NCBI GenBank assembly: GCA_038746285.1
Contig: JBCDKT010000025.1
Span: 1 to 55,676 of the forward strand
Length of the DNA stretch: 55,676 nucleotides
Reading direction: 5' to 3'
Origin: Bacteroidota bacterium
GTDB lineage: Bacteria; Bacteroidota; Rhodothermia; Rhodothermales; JANQRZ01
Part shown: positions 36,393 through 44,836 of the stretch, piece after piece
How the letters are laid out: each line of letters begins with the position of its first letter
Numbering within the stretch: the stretch's first letter is position 1
Notes under the pieces: generated by a model
The model's database searches: none
What the model was told of the DNA's origin: nothing
What the model saw: only the letters and a program-made list of their open reading frames with translations
Translations under genes and position numbers: made by a program

Positions 36393-37445
36393 CTACGAGG
36401 TCAGGGCTTCGGTGGAGGGCGAGGCGGCGTGGCGCTCGACCCACGGCCGGAGGAGGGTGCCGAGCTGGTCGAACTCGATCAGAAACGCGTCGTGGCCGTA
36501 GGGCGAACGGACCACGCCGAGCGTGGCGTCGGGGAGCGCCGCCGCGAGTGCTTCCTGCTCGGCGAGCGGGTAGAGCACGTCGCTGTCGATCCCGACGACG
36601 AGCGCGGGCACGGTGATGTCAGCGAGGCCGCCGTCGCCCTCGCTCCGGGTCGCGTCGTGGCTGTCGAGCGTGTGGGTGAGGGCGACGTAGCAGGCGGCGT
36701 CGAAGCGGTCGGCGAGCTTGGCACCCTGGTAGCGGAGGTAGCTCGCCGCGGCGAACAGACCGGGGTCATCGGGCATCGCCCGTCGTCCGTGGCGCTCGGC
36801 GAAGGCGGCGGGCGAACGGTACGAGAGCATCGCCACAGCCCGAGCGGCGGCGAGGCCTGCGCGGGGCGGCGTCGCCGGGTCGTAGTCGCCCCCGGCCCAG
36901 GCGGCGTCGGCGAAGAGGGCCTGCCGCTGCGCCTCGTTCCAGCCAATCGCCCACGCCTCGTGCCGCACCCCGACCGCGACCGGCGCGACGGCGCGGACGA
37001 ACCCAGGGTAGCGTCCCCATTCGAGCGCGAACATCCCGCCGAGCGAGCCGCCAATGGCAAGCGCGACGCCGCGGACGCCGAGCGCGTCGAGCGCCGCCCG
37101 GTGGAGCCGGACGCTGTCGCGGACGGTGAAGCGCGGGAACGTGCTCCCGTAGTCCCGGCCTGTCGCGGGGTCCGTCGCGCGCGGCGAGAGCGCGCCGTAG
37201 GGCGACCCCGGAGCGCTCAGGCAAACCACGAAGTACCGGTCGGTGTCGAGCGCGCAGCCGGGACCTATGAGCGGCCCCCACCAGTCGGTCGCGTCGGGGC
37301 TCCCGGTGAGGGCGTGGCAGACGACGACGGCGTTGTCGGCCCCGTCGTTCAGGCGGCCCCACGCGCCGTAGGTCACCGTCGGTCGGTCGAGGGTCGCGCC
37401 GGCGTCGGTGACGAACGAGGCGTCGAGCGTGATGGATTGGAGCAT
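36393..37445 (-). CDS. metX: Homoserine O-acetyltransferase MetX
   Basis: This 350-residue alpha/beta hydrolase-fold enzyme activates homoserine for sulfhydrylation. The nucleophile elbow is AIGGSLGGMFALEW (Ser134). The acid lies in VVGIDSDVLYP and the His in SPYGHDAFLIE. The oxyanion region is VCHALTGSPDATDWW. Acetyl- rather than succinyl-specificity is inferred from the neighbouring O-acetylhomoserine sulfhydrylase. The ATG at 37445 lies 13 bases after tRNA-Cys; upstream in-frame codons belong to the tRNA. Confidence 0.95.
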   Translation of the reverse strand: MLQSITLDASFVTDAGATLDRPTVTYGAWGRLNDGADNAVVVCHALTGSPDATDWWGPLIGPGCALDTDRYFVVCLSAPGSPYGALSPRATDPATGRDYGSTFPRFTVRDSVRLHRAALDALGVRGVALAIGGSLGGMFALEWGRYPGFVRAVAPVAVGVRHEAWAIGWNEAQRQALFADAAWAGGDYDPATPPRAGLAAARAVAMLSYRSPAAFAERHGRRAMPDDPGLFAAASYLRYQGAKLADRFDAACYVALTHTLDSHDATRSEGDGGLADITVPALVVGIDSDVLYPLAEQEALAAALPDATLGVVRSPYGHDAFLIEFDQLGTLLRPWVERHAASPSTEALTS

Positions 37446-37458
37446 GATGAAGGGTTGG

Positions 37459-37534
37459 TGGAGTCCGGGGCGGGAATCGAACCCGCGAGTAGCGGTGTTG
37501 CAGACCGCCGCGTTAGCCACTTCGCCACCCGGAC
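37459..37534 (-). tRNA. trnC: tRNA-Cys (anticodon GCA)
   Basis: A cloverleaf is present: acceptor GTCCGGG/CCCGGAC, anticodon stem GCGGT/ACCGC around CTGCAAC, T stem GCGGG/CCCGC, discriminator T followed by an encoded CCA. It lies between metY (34 bases before) and metX (13 bases after) in the same direction, so it is part of the methionine operon transcript unless it has its own promoter. Confidence 0.97.
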
Positions 37535-37538
37535 GGAG

Positions 37539-37564
37539 GCGCTGCCCGTCGAGGCGGGCAGCGC
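37539..37564 (-). other. Hairpin between metY and tRNA-Cys (possible processing site)
   Basis: GCGCTGCCCG and CGGGCAGCGC form a perfect 10-bp stem with a 6-base loop, 4 bases before the tRNA 5' end and just after the metY stop codon. There is no T tract, so it is more likely an RNA-processing or mRNA-stabilising hairpin than a terminator. Confidence 0.55.
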
Positions 37565-37568
37565 ACGC

Positions 37569-38930
<1,362 letters not shown>

Positions 38931-38941
38931 TCAGGGCAAAC

Positions 38942-38973
38942 GAAAACCCCTCCGGCCGGATGGCTGGAGGGGG
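38942..38973 (-). terminator. Attenuator terminator ahead of metY
   Basis: On the minus strand CCCCTCC (38972-38966) pairs with GGAGGGG (38953-38947), with an inner GCC/GGC pair around AUCC, followed by TTTTCGTTT. It lies 36 bases before the metY start, where only conditional termination makes sense. The 5' arm CCCCCTCC is also exactly complementary to GGAGGGGG in the leader (39019-39012), giving an alternative antiterminator. Confidence 0.8.
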
Positions 38974-38998
38974 TGCAGTGGTGCGACGAAACGCGCGC

Positions 38999-39021
38999 GG
39001 ACGCTAGGCGTCCCCCTCCAT
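38999..39021 (-). promoter_or_regulatory. Antiterminator strand and overlapping small hairpin
   Basis: TGGAGGGGG in the RNA (39020-39012) is complementary to CCCCCTCCA of the terminator 5' arm over 9 bp; a nearby GGC may add three pairs with GCC across a bulged A. The same region can also fold as GGACGC/GCGTCC (39013-39008 with 39004-38999), a 6-bp hairpin around the leader stop codon. The three structures are mutually exclusive. Confidence 0.65.
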
Positions 39022-39102
39022 GCCACGGCAAGGCATACACATCCCTTTACACTGCATCGCAGCAGCGCGGAGGAAGGTGTTGGAGGGAGCGAAGGTTGAC
39101 AT
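39004..39102 (-). CDS. Met/Cys-rich leader peptide of the methionine operon
   Basis: A 32-codon reading frame (ATG to TAG) encodes a peptide whose residues 16-28 read MQCKGMCMPCRGM: four Met and three Cys in 13 positions. Using the ATG at 39057 would give a 17-residue version with the same run. It ends 31 bases before the terminator hairpin, and its Met28-Gly30 codons contain the antiterminator strand GGAGGGGG. A ribosome stalled in the Met/Cys run would leave that strand free to pair with the terminator arm. A ribosome reaching the stop would cover it. This is the classical layout of amino-acid attenuation. Translation itself is inferred, and there is no Shine-Dalgarno. Confidence 0.75.
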   Translation of the reverse strand: MSTFAPSNTFLRAAAMQCKGMCMPCRGMEGDA

Positions 39103-39123
39103 GCGGGTCCGAGTGGTTTCGCG

Positions 39124-39154
39124 GAAGACTAGCTCCGGCGGGCGGGAGGTGCAA
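39124..39154 (-). promoter_or_regulatory. Candidate promoter of the methionine operon leader
   Basis: TTG (39154-39152), 20 bases, then TAGTCTTC (39131-39124) fits the Bacteroidota -33/-7 pattern loosely. Transcription would begin close to the leader ATG at 39102. Confidence 0.35.
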
Positions 39155-39336
39155 GAGGCGCGCGTGCTCGGTGGCTAGGATTCGTCTCCTCTACACGCAA
39201 CGGCGCGTTCGGTTTCCGACACCCTGTCGGTTCTGCGGGCACTGCGGGCCAGGCCTGGCCCTTCCGACAGTACCCATCAGCGAAGCTCCAAATGCTGCGG
39301 TTCCGCTTGTGACGACTTCCAATCCTGGAAGCATAT

Positions 39337-39409
39337 GTCATCCCGGACCCCGATCCGGGACCCACCGACTGGCTCCGCCTGTGGGTCCCCGCCTGCGCGG
39401 GGACGACGA
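39337..39409. repeat. Dispersed nested-palindrome repeat (GTCATCC type)
   Basis: The element begins GTCATCCCGGACCCC and ends GGGGACGAC. It contains CCCGGACCCCGATCCGGG, a perfect 9-bp inverted pair GGGACCCAC/GTGGGTCCC, and CCCCGCCTGCGCGGGG. From general knowledge, very similar palindromes are common dispersed repeats in many proteobacterial and other genomes. A partial copy is at 34287-34312. Confidence 0.75.
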
Positions 39410-39484
39410 GTGTAGGGATTGGGTTCGGATTCGCCCAGCCTGCGAAGGCTCCTCCCCGCTCTCCATGTTCCCCCACCGTCTGTC

Positions 39485-40144
39485 TTACTCCACGTCGTAG
39501 GCGAGCGTGAAGTAATCGGCCTGCTCGCTCGGGTGGAGCCGGAGGAGGTTGGCCTTCGCGAGCAGAACCAGCGTCTGCGAGGCGCGGCGCTTCGGGATGT
39601 CGACGAGGCGGGCGAAGCCTTCAACGGTGATCTGCTCGTGACGGTCGAGGTAGCGCATCAGGACCCGCTCCTTGTCGCCGAACTCGAACCGGACGTCGCC
39701 GGGCGCGCGCTCGTGCTTCATCAGCCGGACCGCCTCGCGGCTGGCCTCGATGCTCTGGTCGGCAACGCGGACGTAGGGGGTCCGCGCCCGCCCGTTGCCG
39801 TTCAGGGCACCGACGAGGTAGTGCGGCTTCTCGGTGCTCTCGGGGACGTCGATCACGAGCACCTCGCGCTTGCGGGTGACCGGCACCTGCTCCATCGTGT
39901 GCGCCACCGGCGGGTCGCAGTGCGTCTCGAGCGCCTGCTGGAACGCGAAGCGCTCCTCTTCCACGTCGCGCACCCCGCGAATCGTCCCGTCGTCTTCGAC
40001 CCCGACGAAGAGCTTGCCGCCGCGGGCGTTGGCGAGCGCGATGATCTCCTTGGCGATCCGCTCCGGCCGCGGGGCGCGGTGCTTGAACTCGATGTGCTGC
40101 CCCTCGCCGAGGCGGACGTACCGTTTGATGTCGGACAGGTCCAT
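39485..40144 (-). CDS. AlbA_2/Schlafen-type nucleic-acid-binding ATPase-like protein
   Basis: This 219-residue cytoplasmic protein has an AlbA_2 (divergent AAA_4, Schlafen-type) domain: GEGQHIEFKHRAPRPERIAKEI, ALANARGGKLFVGVEDDGTI, GVRDVE, and a strand-rich middle (VLVIDVPESTEKPHYL). Residues about 165-219 form a winged-helix-like end (HEQITVEGFARLVDIPKRRASQTLVLL). Such proteins are putative regulators or nucleases; no substrate can be assigned. It is downstream of gpsA with a hairpin element between. Confidence 0.8.
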   Translation of the reverse strand: MDLSDIKRYVRLGEGQHIEFKHRAPRPERIAKEIIALANARGGKLFVGVEDDGTIRGVRDVEEERFAFQQALETHCDPPVAHTMEQVPVTRKREVLVIDVPESTEKPHYLVGALNGNGRARTPYVRVADQSIEASREAVRLMKHERAPGDVRFEFGDKERVLMRYLDRHEQITVEGFARLVDIPKRRASQTLVLLAKANLLRLHPSEQADYFTLAYDVE

Positions 40145-40196
40145 GCCAGAGATATGGCCGGGGGCCGGGGGATGTTTCGGCTCGGAGGGTTAGTTC

Positions 40197-40302
40197 AGCG
40201 TGGGGGGCAGGGAGGGTAAGGGCGTCGGCGCGGAGCGCGAGGGTTTCGGTACCTTTCTCGGCTTTCCTTGAGACGCCCTCCACGCCCTCCACGCTCACCC
40301 CT
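40197..40302. repeat. Stop-to-start hairpin element (9-base words), gpsA-albA junction
   Basis: The left arm GCGTGGGGGGCAGGGAGGG and the right arm (two and a half copies of ACGCCCTCC) are complementary. The core has GCGTCGGCGCGGAGCGC and CTTTCTCGGCTTT, both shared almost exactly with the element at 55444-55658. The gpsA stop codon (40295) lies in the right arm. Confidence 0.85.
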
Positions 40303-41338
40303 TCCCCACCTCGGCCAGGGCGTCCTCCCGCTTCGCCGCCCGCGTCATCAGCTCGTAGACCGCGTCCTCGGGCCGGAGGTGGTTGAACAGGATGTCGTAG
40401 ACCGCCTCGGTGATCGGCATCTCGACCCCGTGCCGCTCGGCGAGCGCCTTCGCCGAGTTGGTGGTCTTGACGCCCTCGGCGACCATGCGCATCTCGTGCT
40501 CCACGTCGCCGAGCGAGCGTCCGCGCCCGATCTGCTCGCCGAAGTAGCGGTTGCGGCTGTGGCGGCTGAAGCAGGTCACGATGAGGTCGCCCAGGCCCGC
40601 GAGGCCGGCGAAGGTCAGCGGGTCCGCGCCGAGGGCGAGGCCGAGCCGCTTGATCTCGGCCAGGCCGCGCGTGACGAGCGCCGCCTTCGCGTTGTCGCCC
40701 AGCCCGACCCCGTCGGCCATCCCCGCGGCGAGGGCCATGACGTTCTTGACCGAGCCCGCGATCTCGACCCCGACGAGGTCGGCGTTGACGTAGACCCGCA
40801 GCCGGTCGGTCATGAACGCCTGCTGGGCGCCGTGGGCGACGGCGTCGTCCGGCATCGCCACCACGACGGTCGTCGGTTTGCCCGCGCCGACTTCCTCGGC
40901 ATGGCTCGGGCCGTAGAGCACCCCGATCCGGTCGGGGTCGGCCGCGGGGAGCACCTCGCGGAGCACGCCGGTCGTCGTCAGGAGCGTCCCGATCTCAATG
41001 CCTTTGGCCACGGAGACGACGGCGTGCTCTGCCCCGAGCGCGCCCGCGACCGACCCAGCGACCGCACGCACCGACTGCGAGGGCGTGGCAACGACGACGA
41101 GCGCGCACCCGTCGACGGCCTGGTCGATGTCCGAGGTAACTACGACGCGCTCAGGCAGGACGGCGTTGGGGAGGTATTCGAGGTTGCGCCGCTCGCGCCG
41201 GACGGTCTCGACGAGTTCGGGGCGCCGCGCCCAGAGCCGGACCTCGTGCCCGCCGAAGACGGCGAGGCTGTGCGCGAGCGCCGTGCCCCAGCTCCCGGCC
41301 CCGAGCATCGCGATAGGTTGGTCAGCGAGATTCGACAT
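40295..41338 (-). CDS. gpsA: NAD(P)-dependent glycerol-3-phosphate dehydrogenase
   Basis: This 347-residue cytoplasmic enzyme makes sn-glycerol 3-phosphate for phospholipids. The dinucleotide site is MLGAGSWGTALAHSLA. The active lysine is in EIAGSVKNVMALAAG, and GLGDNAKAALVTRGLAEI is typical. GARNRYFGE-like sequence (HSRNRYFGEQIGRG) binds substrate. Length is normal. It is 41 bases downstream of purM with a dispersed palindrome in the gap, so they are probably co-transcribed. Confidence 0.95.
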   Translation of the reverse strand: MSNLADQPIAMLGAGSWGTALAHSLAVFGGHEVRLWARRPELVETVRRERRNLEYLPNAVLPERVVVTSDIDQAVDGCALVVVATPSQSVRAVAGSVAGALGAEHAVVSVAKGIEIGTLLTTTGVLREVLPAADPDRIGVLYGPSHAEEVGAGKPTTVVVAMPDDAVAHGAQQAFMTDRLRVYVNADLVGVEIAGSVKNVMALAAGMADGVGLGDNAKAALVTRGLAEIKRLGLALGADPLTFAGLAGLGDLIVTCFSRHSRNRYFGEQIGRGRSLGDVEHEMRMVAEGVKTTNSAKALAERHGVEMPITEAVYDILFNHLRPEDAVYELMTRAAKREDALAEVGKG

Positions 41339-41354
41339 GGCAAGATGGGTTGTC

Positions 41355-41383
41355 GTACGGGCGGGTTGCAGACCCGCCCCTAC
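41355..41383. repeat. Dispersed palindrome at the purM stop codon
   Basis: GTACGGGCGGGT TGCAG ACCCGCCCCTAC is an inverted repeat of the GTAGGGGC/GCCCCTAC type. It supplies the purM stop codon (CTA on the plus strand, 41380-41382). Confidence 0.75.
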
Positions 41384-42375
41384 CCGGTGATGCGACCGAT
41401 CTCGAACGGCGTCTCCCCCATCGCCTCCCAGACGGCGACGGCCTCGTCTTTCCTATCCGGCGCGACCACCGCGACCAGCCCCGCGCCGAGGTTGAAGGTG
41501 CTCCGCAGGTCCTCCTCCGGCACCTCGCCGAGCCGCCCGATCAACTCGAAGATCGCAGGCCGCGTCCAGGCGCTCCAGTCGATATCCAGCCCCAGCCCGT
41601 CTGGCACGACCCGGCGCGTGTTGCCCTCGATCCCGCCGCCCGTGACGTGGGCGAACCCGTGGGCCAAGTCTTGGTCGATGAGGGCCTGGATCGCATCGAG
41701 GTAGGAGCGGTGGACCCGCAGCAGCGCCTCGCCTACGCTCTCCCCGCCCAGTTCGCCGGGCCGGCCGGTGACCTCGAAATGCTCGAAGAGGACGGCGCGG
41801 GCGAGGGAGTAGCCGTTCGTGTGGAGGCCCGTCGACGGGAGGGCGAGGAGCACGTCGCCCGCCTCGACCCGGCTGCCGTCGAGGACCCCGTCGCGCTCGA
41901 CGATCCCAACGATGCAGCCGGCGAGGTCGTAGTCGCCCACGTCGTAGATGCCGGGCATCTCGGCCGTCTCGCCGCCGACGAGTGCGCAGCCGTTGGCCTC
42001 GCACGCCGCGACGAACCCGCTGACGATCTGCTCGGCCACATCGGGGTCGAGCCGCCCCGTGCCGAGGTAGTCGAGGAAGAACAGGGGGCGCGCCCCGCAG
42101 ACGGCGATGTCGTTGACGCAGTGGTTGACGAGGTCCTGCCCCACCGTGTCGTGCCGCCCGGCGCGGACGGCCACCTTGAGCTTCGTCCCGACGCCGTCGA
42201 TCGACGAGACGAGCACCGGCTGCCGGTAGCCCGCCGGCAGCTCGAAGAACCCGCCGAACGCGCCGATGTCGGCGAGCACGCCCGGCGTGAAGGTCTGGCG
42301 GACGAGGCCTTTGATGCGGTCGACGGTCTCGTCCCCGGCGGCGATGTCGACGCCGGCGTCGCGGTAGGTAGTCAT
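41380..42375 (-). CDS. purM: Phosphoribosylformylglycinamidine cyclo-ligase
   Basis: This 331-residue AIR synthetase carries out the fifth step of purine synthesis. Signatures are YRDAGVDIAAGDETVDRIK, SSIDGVGTKLKVA, HCVNDIAVCGARPLFFLDYLGTG, ALVGGETAEMPGIYDVGDYDLAG and GGGIEGNTRRV. The ATG at 42375 is chosen over one nine codons upstream by family alignment. A TATCTTGC box sits 24 bases before it. Confidence 0.96.
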   Translation of the reverse strand: MTTYRDAGVDIAAGDETVDRIKGLVRQTFTPGVLADIGAFGGFFELPAGYRQPVLVSSIDGVGTKLKVAVRAGRHDTVGQDLVNHCVNDIAVCGARPLFFLDYLGTGRLDPDVAEQIVSGFVAACEANGCALVGGETAEMPGIYDVGDYDLAGCIVGIVERDGVLDGSRVEAGDVLLALPSTGLHTNGYSLARAVLFEHFEVTGRPGELGGESVGEALLRVHRSYLDAIQALIDQDLAHGFAHVTGGGIEGNTRRVVPDGLGLDIDWSAWTRPAIFELIGRLGEVPEEDLRSTFNLGAGLVAVVAPDRKDEAVAVWEAMGETPFEIGRITG

Positions 42376-42398
42376 GAGCGGCAGGTTCGGGTGGGGCT

Positions 42399-42406
42399 GC
42401 AAGATA
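42399..42406 (-). promoter_or_regulatory. Candidate -7 box TATCTTGC upstream of purM
   Basis: Minus-strand TATCTTGC, 24 bases before the purM ATG, one of four TATCTTGN boxes in the window. Confidence 0.4.
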
Positions 42407-42524
42407 GGCGAGCGCCCGGTGGACCGGCAGTTAAATGTGGGCGCTCCATTCCCGTGTACACTAGGCGCACGTCGCGGGTAGTTTCACCGGTGTTTACCTC
42501 TCGCTCCTATACCCTGTCACTCCT

Positions 42525-43109
42525 ATGCCGTACGCTACCTTTCTCCTCGCTGCCCTCCTCTTCGCCTCCGTCCCGATGGCCTCCGCCCAAGACGCCGCAC
42601 CGCGCGTCCTCATCGACTTCTCCGAGCCCGACCAGGCCGACCGCTGGCGCATCGTCAACGACAACGTGATGGGCGGCCGCTCTGAGGGCGGCCCCGCCTT
42701 CACCGACTCGACCCTCGTCTTCTCCGGGTCCACCAACACCAACGGCGGCGGCTTCTCCTCCATCCGCACCCGTGCCGCCGGTTTCGCGCTCGGCGACGCC
42801 GACGGTATCCTCGTCCGCTACCGGGCCGACGGGCGCACCTACGAAATCGGCCTTCAGACGGGCGAGCGCGCCGGGGGCTTCCCGATTGCTTACCGCGCCT
42901 CGTTCGAGACCGCGGCCAGCGACGGGACCTGGCAGGAGGCCAAGCTGCCCTTCACCGCCTTCCGCGGCTCCAGCATCGGCCGCCCGGTCGAGGGCGCGGT
43001 GCTCGACCCGGCGGGGGCCACCGTGCTCGAACTGTTCATCTACGACGGACAGGATGGCCCCTTTCGCATCGAGGTGGACCGGATCGCGGCCTACACAGAA
43101 CCAGGCTGA
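42525..43109 (+). CDS. Secreted CIA30-family protein
   Basis: This 194-residue protein has a Sec signal peptide (ending MASAQ) followed by one CIA30 domain: LIDFSEPDQADRWRIVNDNVMGGRSEG (the NDxVMGGxS signature), ILVRYRADGRTYEIGLQTG, TWQEAKLPFTAF and EVDRIAAY. The domain is named for a mitochondrial complex I assembly factor, but bacterial secreted members have no proven role and may bind carbohydrate. It stands alone, convergent with dps. Confidence 0.88.
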   Translation: MPYATFLLAALLFASVPMASAQDAAPRVLIDFSEPDQADRWRIVNDNVMGGRSEGGPAFTDSTLVFSGSTNTNGGGFSSIRTRAAGFALGDADGILVRYRADGRTYEIGLQTGERAGGFPIAYRASFETAASDGTWQEAKLPFTAFRGSSIGRPVEGAVLDPAGATVLELFIYDGQDGPFRIEVDRIAAYTEPG

Positions 43110-43130
43110 GACCCTGCGGGGCCGGGACAC

Positions 43131-43166
43131 AAAAAGCGGGGCAGCCTCGGAAGGGCCGCCCCGCTC
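43131..43166 (-). terminator. Terminator of the dps transcript
   Basis: A 12-bp stem with one mismatch (AGCGGGGCAGCC with GGCCGCCCCGCT) around a 7-base loop, followed on the minus strand by TTTTTGTGTCC. It can also serve the convergent CIA30 gene weakly. Confidence 0.85.
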
Positions 43167-43190
43167 AGGTTGTTCGGGCCGTGAGCGCGT

Positions 43191-43841
43191 CTATTTGAGG
43201 TCCGACGCGTCGTGGAACAGGCCGATGGCGAGGCTGTCCTCTTCGAGGAAGTGCTCGAGGTGGTGCGCCCGGTCCTCGGCGTGCTGGAGCATCTTCTCCA
43301 GGAGCTTTTTCGTCCCGAAGTCGCCGTGCTCCAGGCAGAGCTTCACGGTCTCGCGGAGGCTGATGCTCACCTTGCGCTCGGCGGCGAGGTCGAGATCGAG
43401 CATCGTGCGGACGCGGAACTGGCCTTCCGGCTCGTGGCGGATGTAGCTCAGCTTCTCCTGCTCGATGGGGCTACATGTCGGGACGAACCCGAGCACGGTC
43501 AGGCGCTCGGCCACCTTGTCCATGTGCTCGTGCACCTTCTGGTAGTGTTCTTCGAGGAAGAGGTGGAGGTCGCGGAACTGCGGCCCCACGACGAGCCAGT
43601 GGTGCTTGTGGTACTGGTGGTAGAGCACGTTGTAGGCCGCGAGGTGCTTGTCCAACTCCGGCGCGATAGCCTTGCAGGCTTCCTCGCTGAGGCCGATGGG
43701 GTTGCCCTCGTACTCGCCGACCTTGCGGATGGGCTGGGCGTGCATGGAGGCTTTGAGTTCAAGGCCGCTGTCCTGCCCGCTGGCTTCGGGCGCGTGCGCA
43801 GTTTGAGGTTGAGCGGTTTGGGTGGCGACAGATTCAGACAT
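43191..43841 (-). CDS. dps: Dps-family ferritin-like DNA-protection protein
   Basis: This 216-residue protein has a 30-50-residue N-terminal extension before the Dps four-helix bundle. Ferroxidase ligands are visible in LYHQYHKHHWLVVGPQFRDLHLFLEEHYQKVHEHMDKVAER (His, Asp and Glu of the Dps signature). The bundle continues with the insertion CSPIEQEKLSYIRHEPEG and a final helix ending AHHLEHFLEEDS. Such proteins store iron and protect DNA under oxidative stress. The long N terminus could be a DNA-binding tail. It is downstream of the enoyl-CoA hydratase gene; the gap holds a decayed repeat arm. Confidence 0.88.
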   Translation of the reverse strand: MSESVATQTAQPQTAHAPEASGQDSGLELKASMHAQPIRKVGEYEGNPIGLSEEACKAIAPELDKHLAAYNVLYHQYHKHHWLVVGPQFRDLHLFLEEHYQKVHEHMDKVAERLTVLGFVPTCSPIEQEKLSYIRHEPEGQFRVRTMLDLDLAAERKVSISLRETVKLCLEHGDFGTKKLLEKMLQHAEDRAHHLEHFLEEDSLAIGLFHDASDLK

Positions 43842-43944
43842 GGTAGAAGAGAATTCGTGAGAAGAGGCCCCGCGCTGGGGCTGACTGTGCTGTGGTTTCT
43901 TCAACGAACAACTCGGGGCCCTGTGTTCCACTCCGGGCACTCCT

Positions 43945-44739
43945 TCACCCTCCCTTTGCCACTCGCCACGGCGGGTCCGTCTTGCCGAGGAACGCGGCGA
44001 TTCCTGCCTTGCAGTCATCGGTGCCTCGGGCGAGGGCGTTGAGCTTCGCGGCGTGGCCGAGCGCTTCGGCAAGCCCCATCCCCGGCACGTCGGCGAGGAG
44101 CTGCTTGGTGAGGGCGACGGCGGTCCCGCTGGTCTGGCTCGCGAGCTCGTGCGCGAGGGTGCCCGCGGCCTCGTCGAGGTCGTCCGCGGCAACGGCCCGG
44201 GTGACGAGCCCGGCGGCGGCCGCCTCGGCTGCGGTGACGAGGTGGCCGCGCAACATCAGGTCTCGCGCCGCCGCCTCGCCGAGCTTGCGGAGCACGAAGA
44301 CGGAGACGATGGCCGGGACGAACCCGATCCGCACCTCGGTGAAGCCCAGCTTGGCGCGCTCCGAGACGAGGGCGAAGTCGCACACCGCGGCGAGCCCGCA
44401 GCCGCCCGCGATCGCGTGCCCGTTGACCTTCGCCATGACCGGCTTCGGGTGCCGGTAGATCGCCTCGAAGAGGCCGGCGAGGTGCTGGCTGTCGGCGAGG
44501 TTGTCCATCGGCGAGGCCGTCTGGAGCGCCTCCAGTGCCGCGAGGTCGGCCCCGGCGGAGAATACTTTGCCCGCCCCCGTCAGCACAACGACACGAACCG
44601 CATCGTCGGCGGCGGCCTCTGCAAGGGCGTCGCCCAGCGCCCCAACGAGGGCGGCGCTGAGCGCGTTGCGCTTGTCGGGGCGGTTGAGGGTGAGGGTGAG
44701 GACAGGGCCGTCGTGGTCGCGCAGTACGAGGTCAGACAT
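43945..44739 (-). CDS. Enoyl-CoA hydratase/isomerase family protein
   Basis: This 264-residue crotonase-fold protein has oxyanion-hole sequences FSAGADLAALEAL and GHAIAGGCGLAAVCD, and the catalytic Glu region FTEVRIGFVPAIVSV. It resembles methylglutaconyl-CoA hydratase/short-chain enoyl-CoA hydratases; one of the two catalytic Glu positions is Ala in GCGLAAVCD, as in several branched-chain pathway members. The exact substrate is uncertain. It is transcribed toward dps. Confidence 0.88.
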   Translation of the reverse strand: MSDLVLRDHDGPVLTLTLNRPDKRNALSAALVGALGDALAEAAADDAVRVVVLTGAGKVFSAGADLAALEALQTASPMDNLADSQHLAGLFEAIYRHPKPVMAKVNGHAIAGGCGLAAVCDFALVSERAKLGFTEVRIGFVPAIVSVFVLRKLGEAAARDLMLRGHLVTAAEAAAAGLVTRAVAADDLDEAAGTLAHELASQTSGTAVALTKQLLADVPGMGLAEALGHAAKLNALARGTDDCKAGIAAFLGKTDPPWRVAKGG

Positions 44740-44773
44740 GGGGCACGTACGCCATGAGCGGGGGTAGAAAAAA

Positions 44774-44802
44774 GTAGGGGCAGCCCGTTGGGCCGCCCCT
44801 AC
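44774..44802 (-). terminator. Dispersed palindrome acting as terminator after the Bor-like gene
   Basis: GTAGGGGCGGCCC AACGG GCTGCCCCTAC on the minus strand is immediately followed by TTTTTTCTACC, a convincing rho-independent terminator for the lipoprotein gene ending at 44837. It has the GTAGGGGC/GCCCCTAC ends of the dispersed palindrome family. Confidence 0.75.
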
Positions 44803-44836
44803 GCGTGGAGTGTTGAGCCGCACCCCATCGCCGGAG

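Noticed and set aside
38942-39154. SAM riboswitch upstream of metY
   Set aside because: I could not match the conserved cores of SAM-I, SAM-II or SAH riboswitches, whereas the Met/Cys-rich reading frame and complementary strands explain the terminator well.
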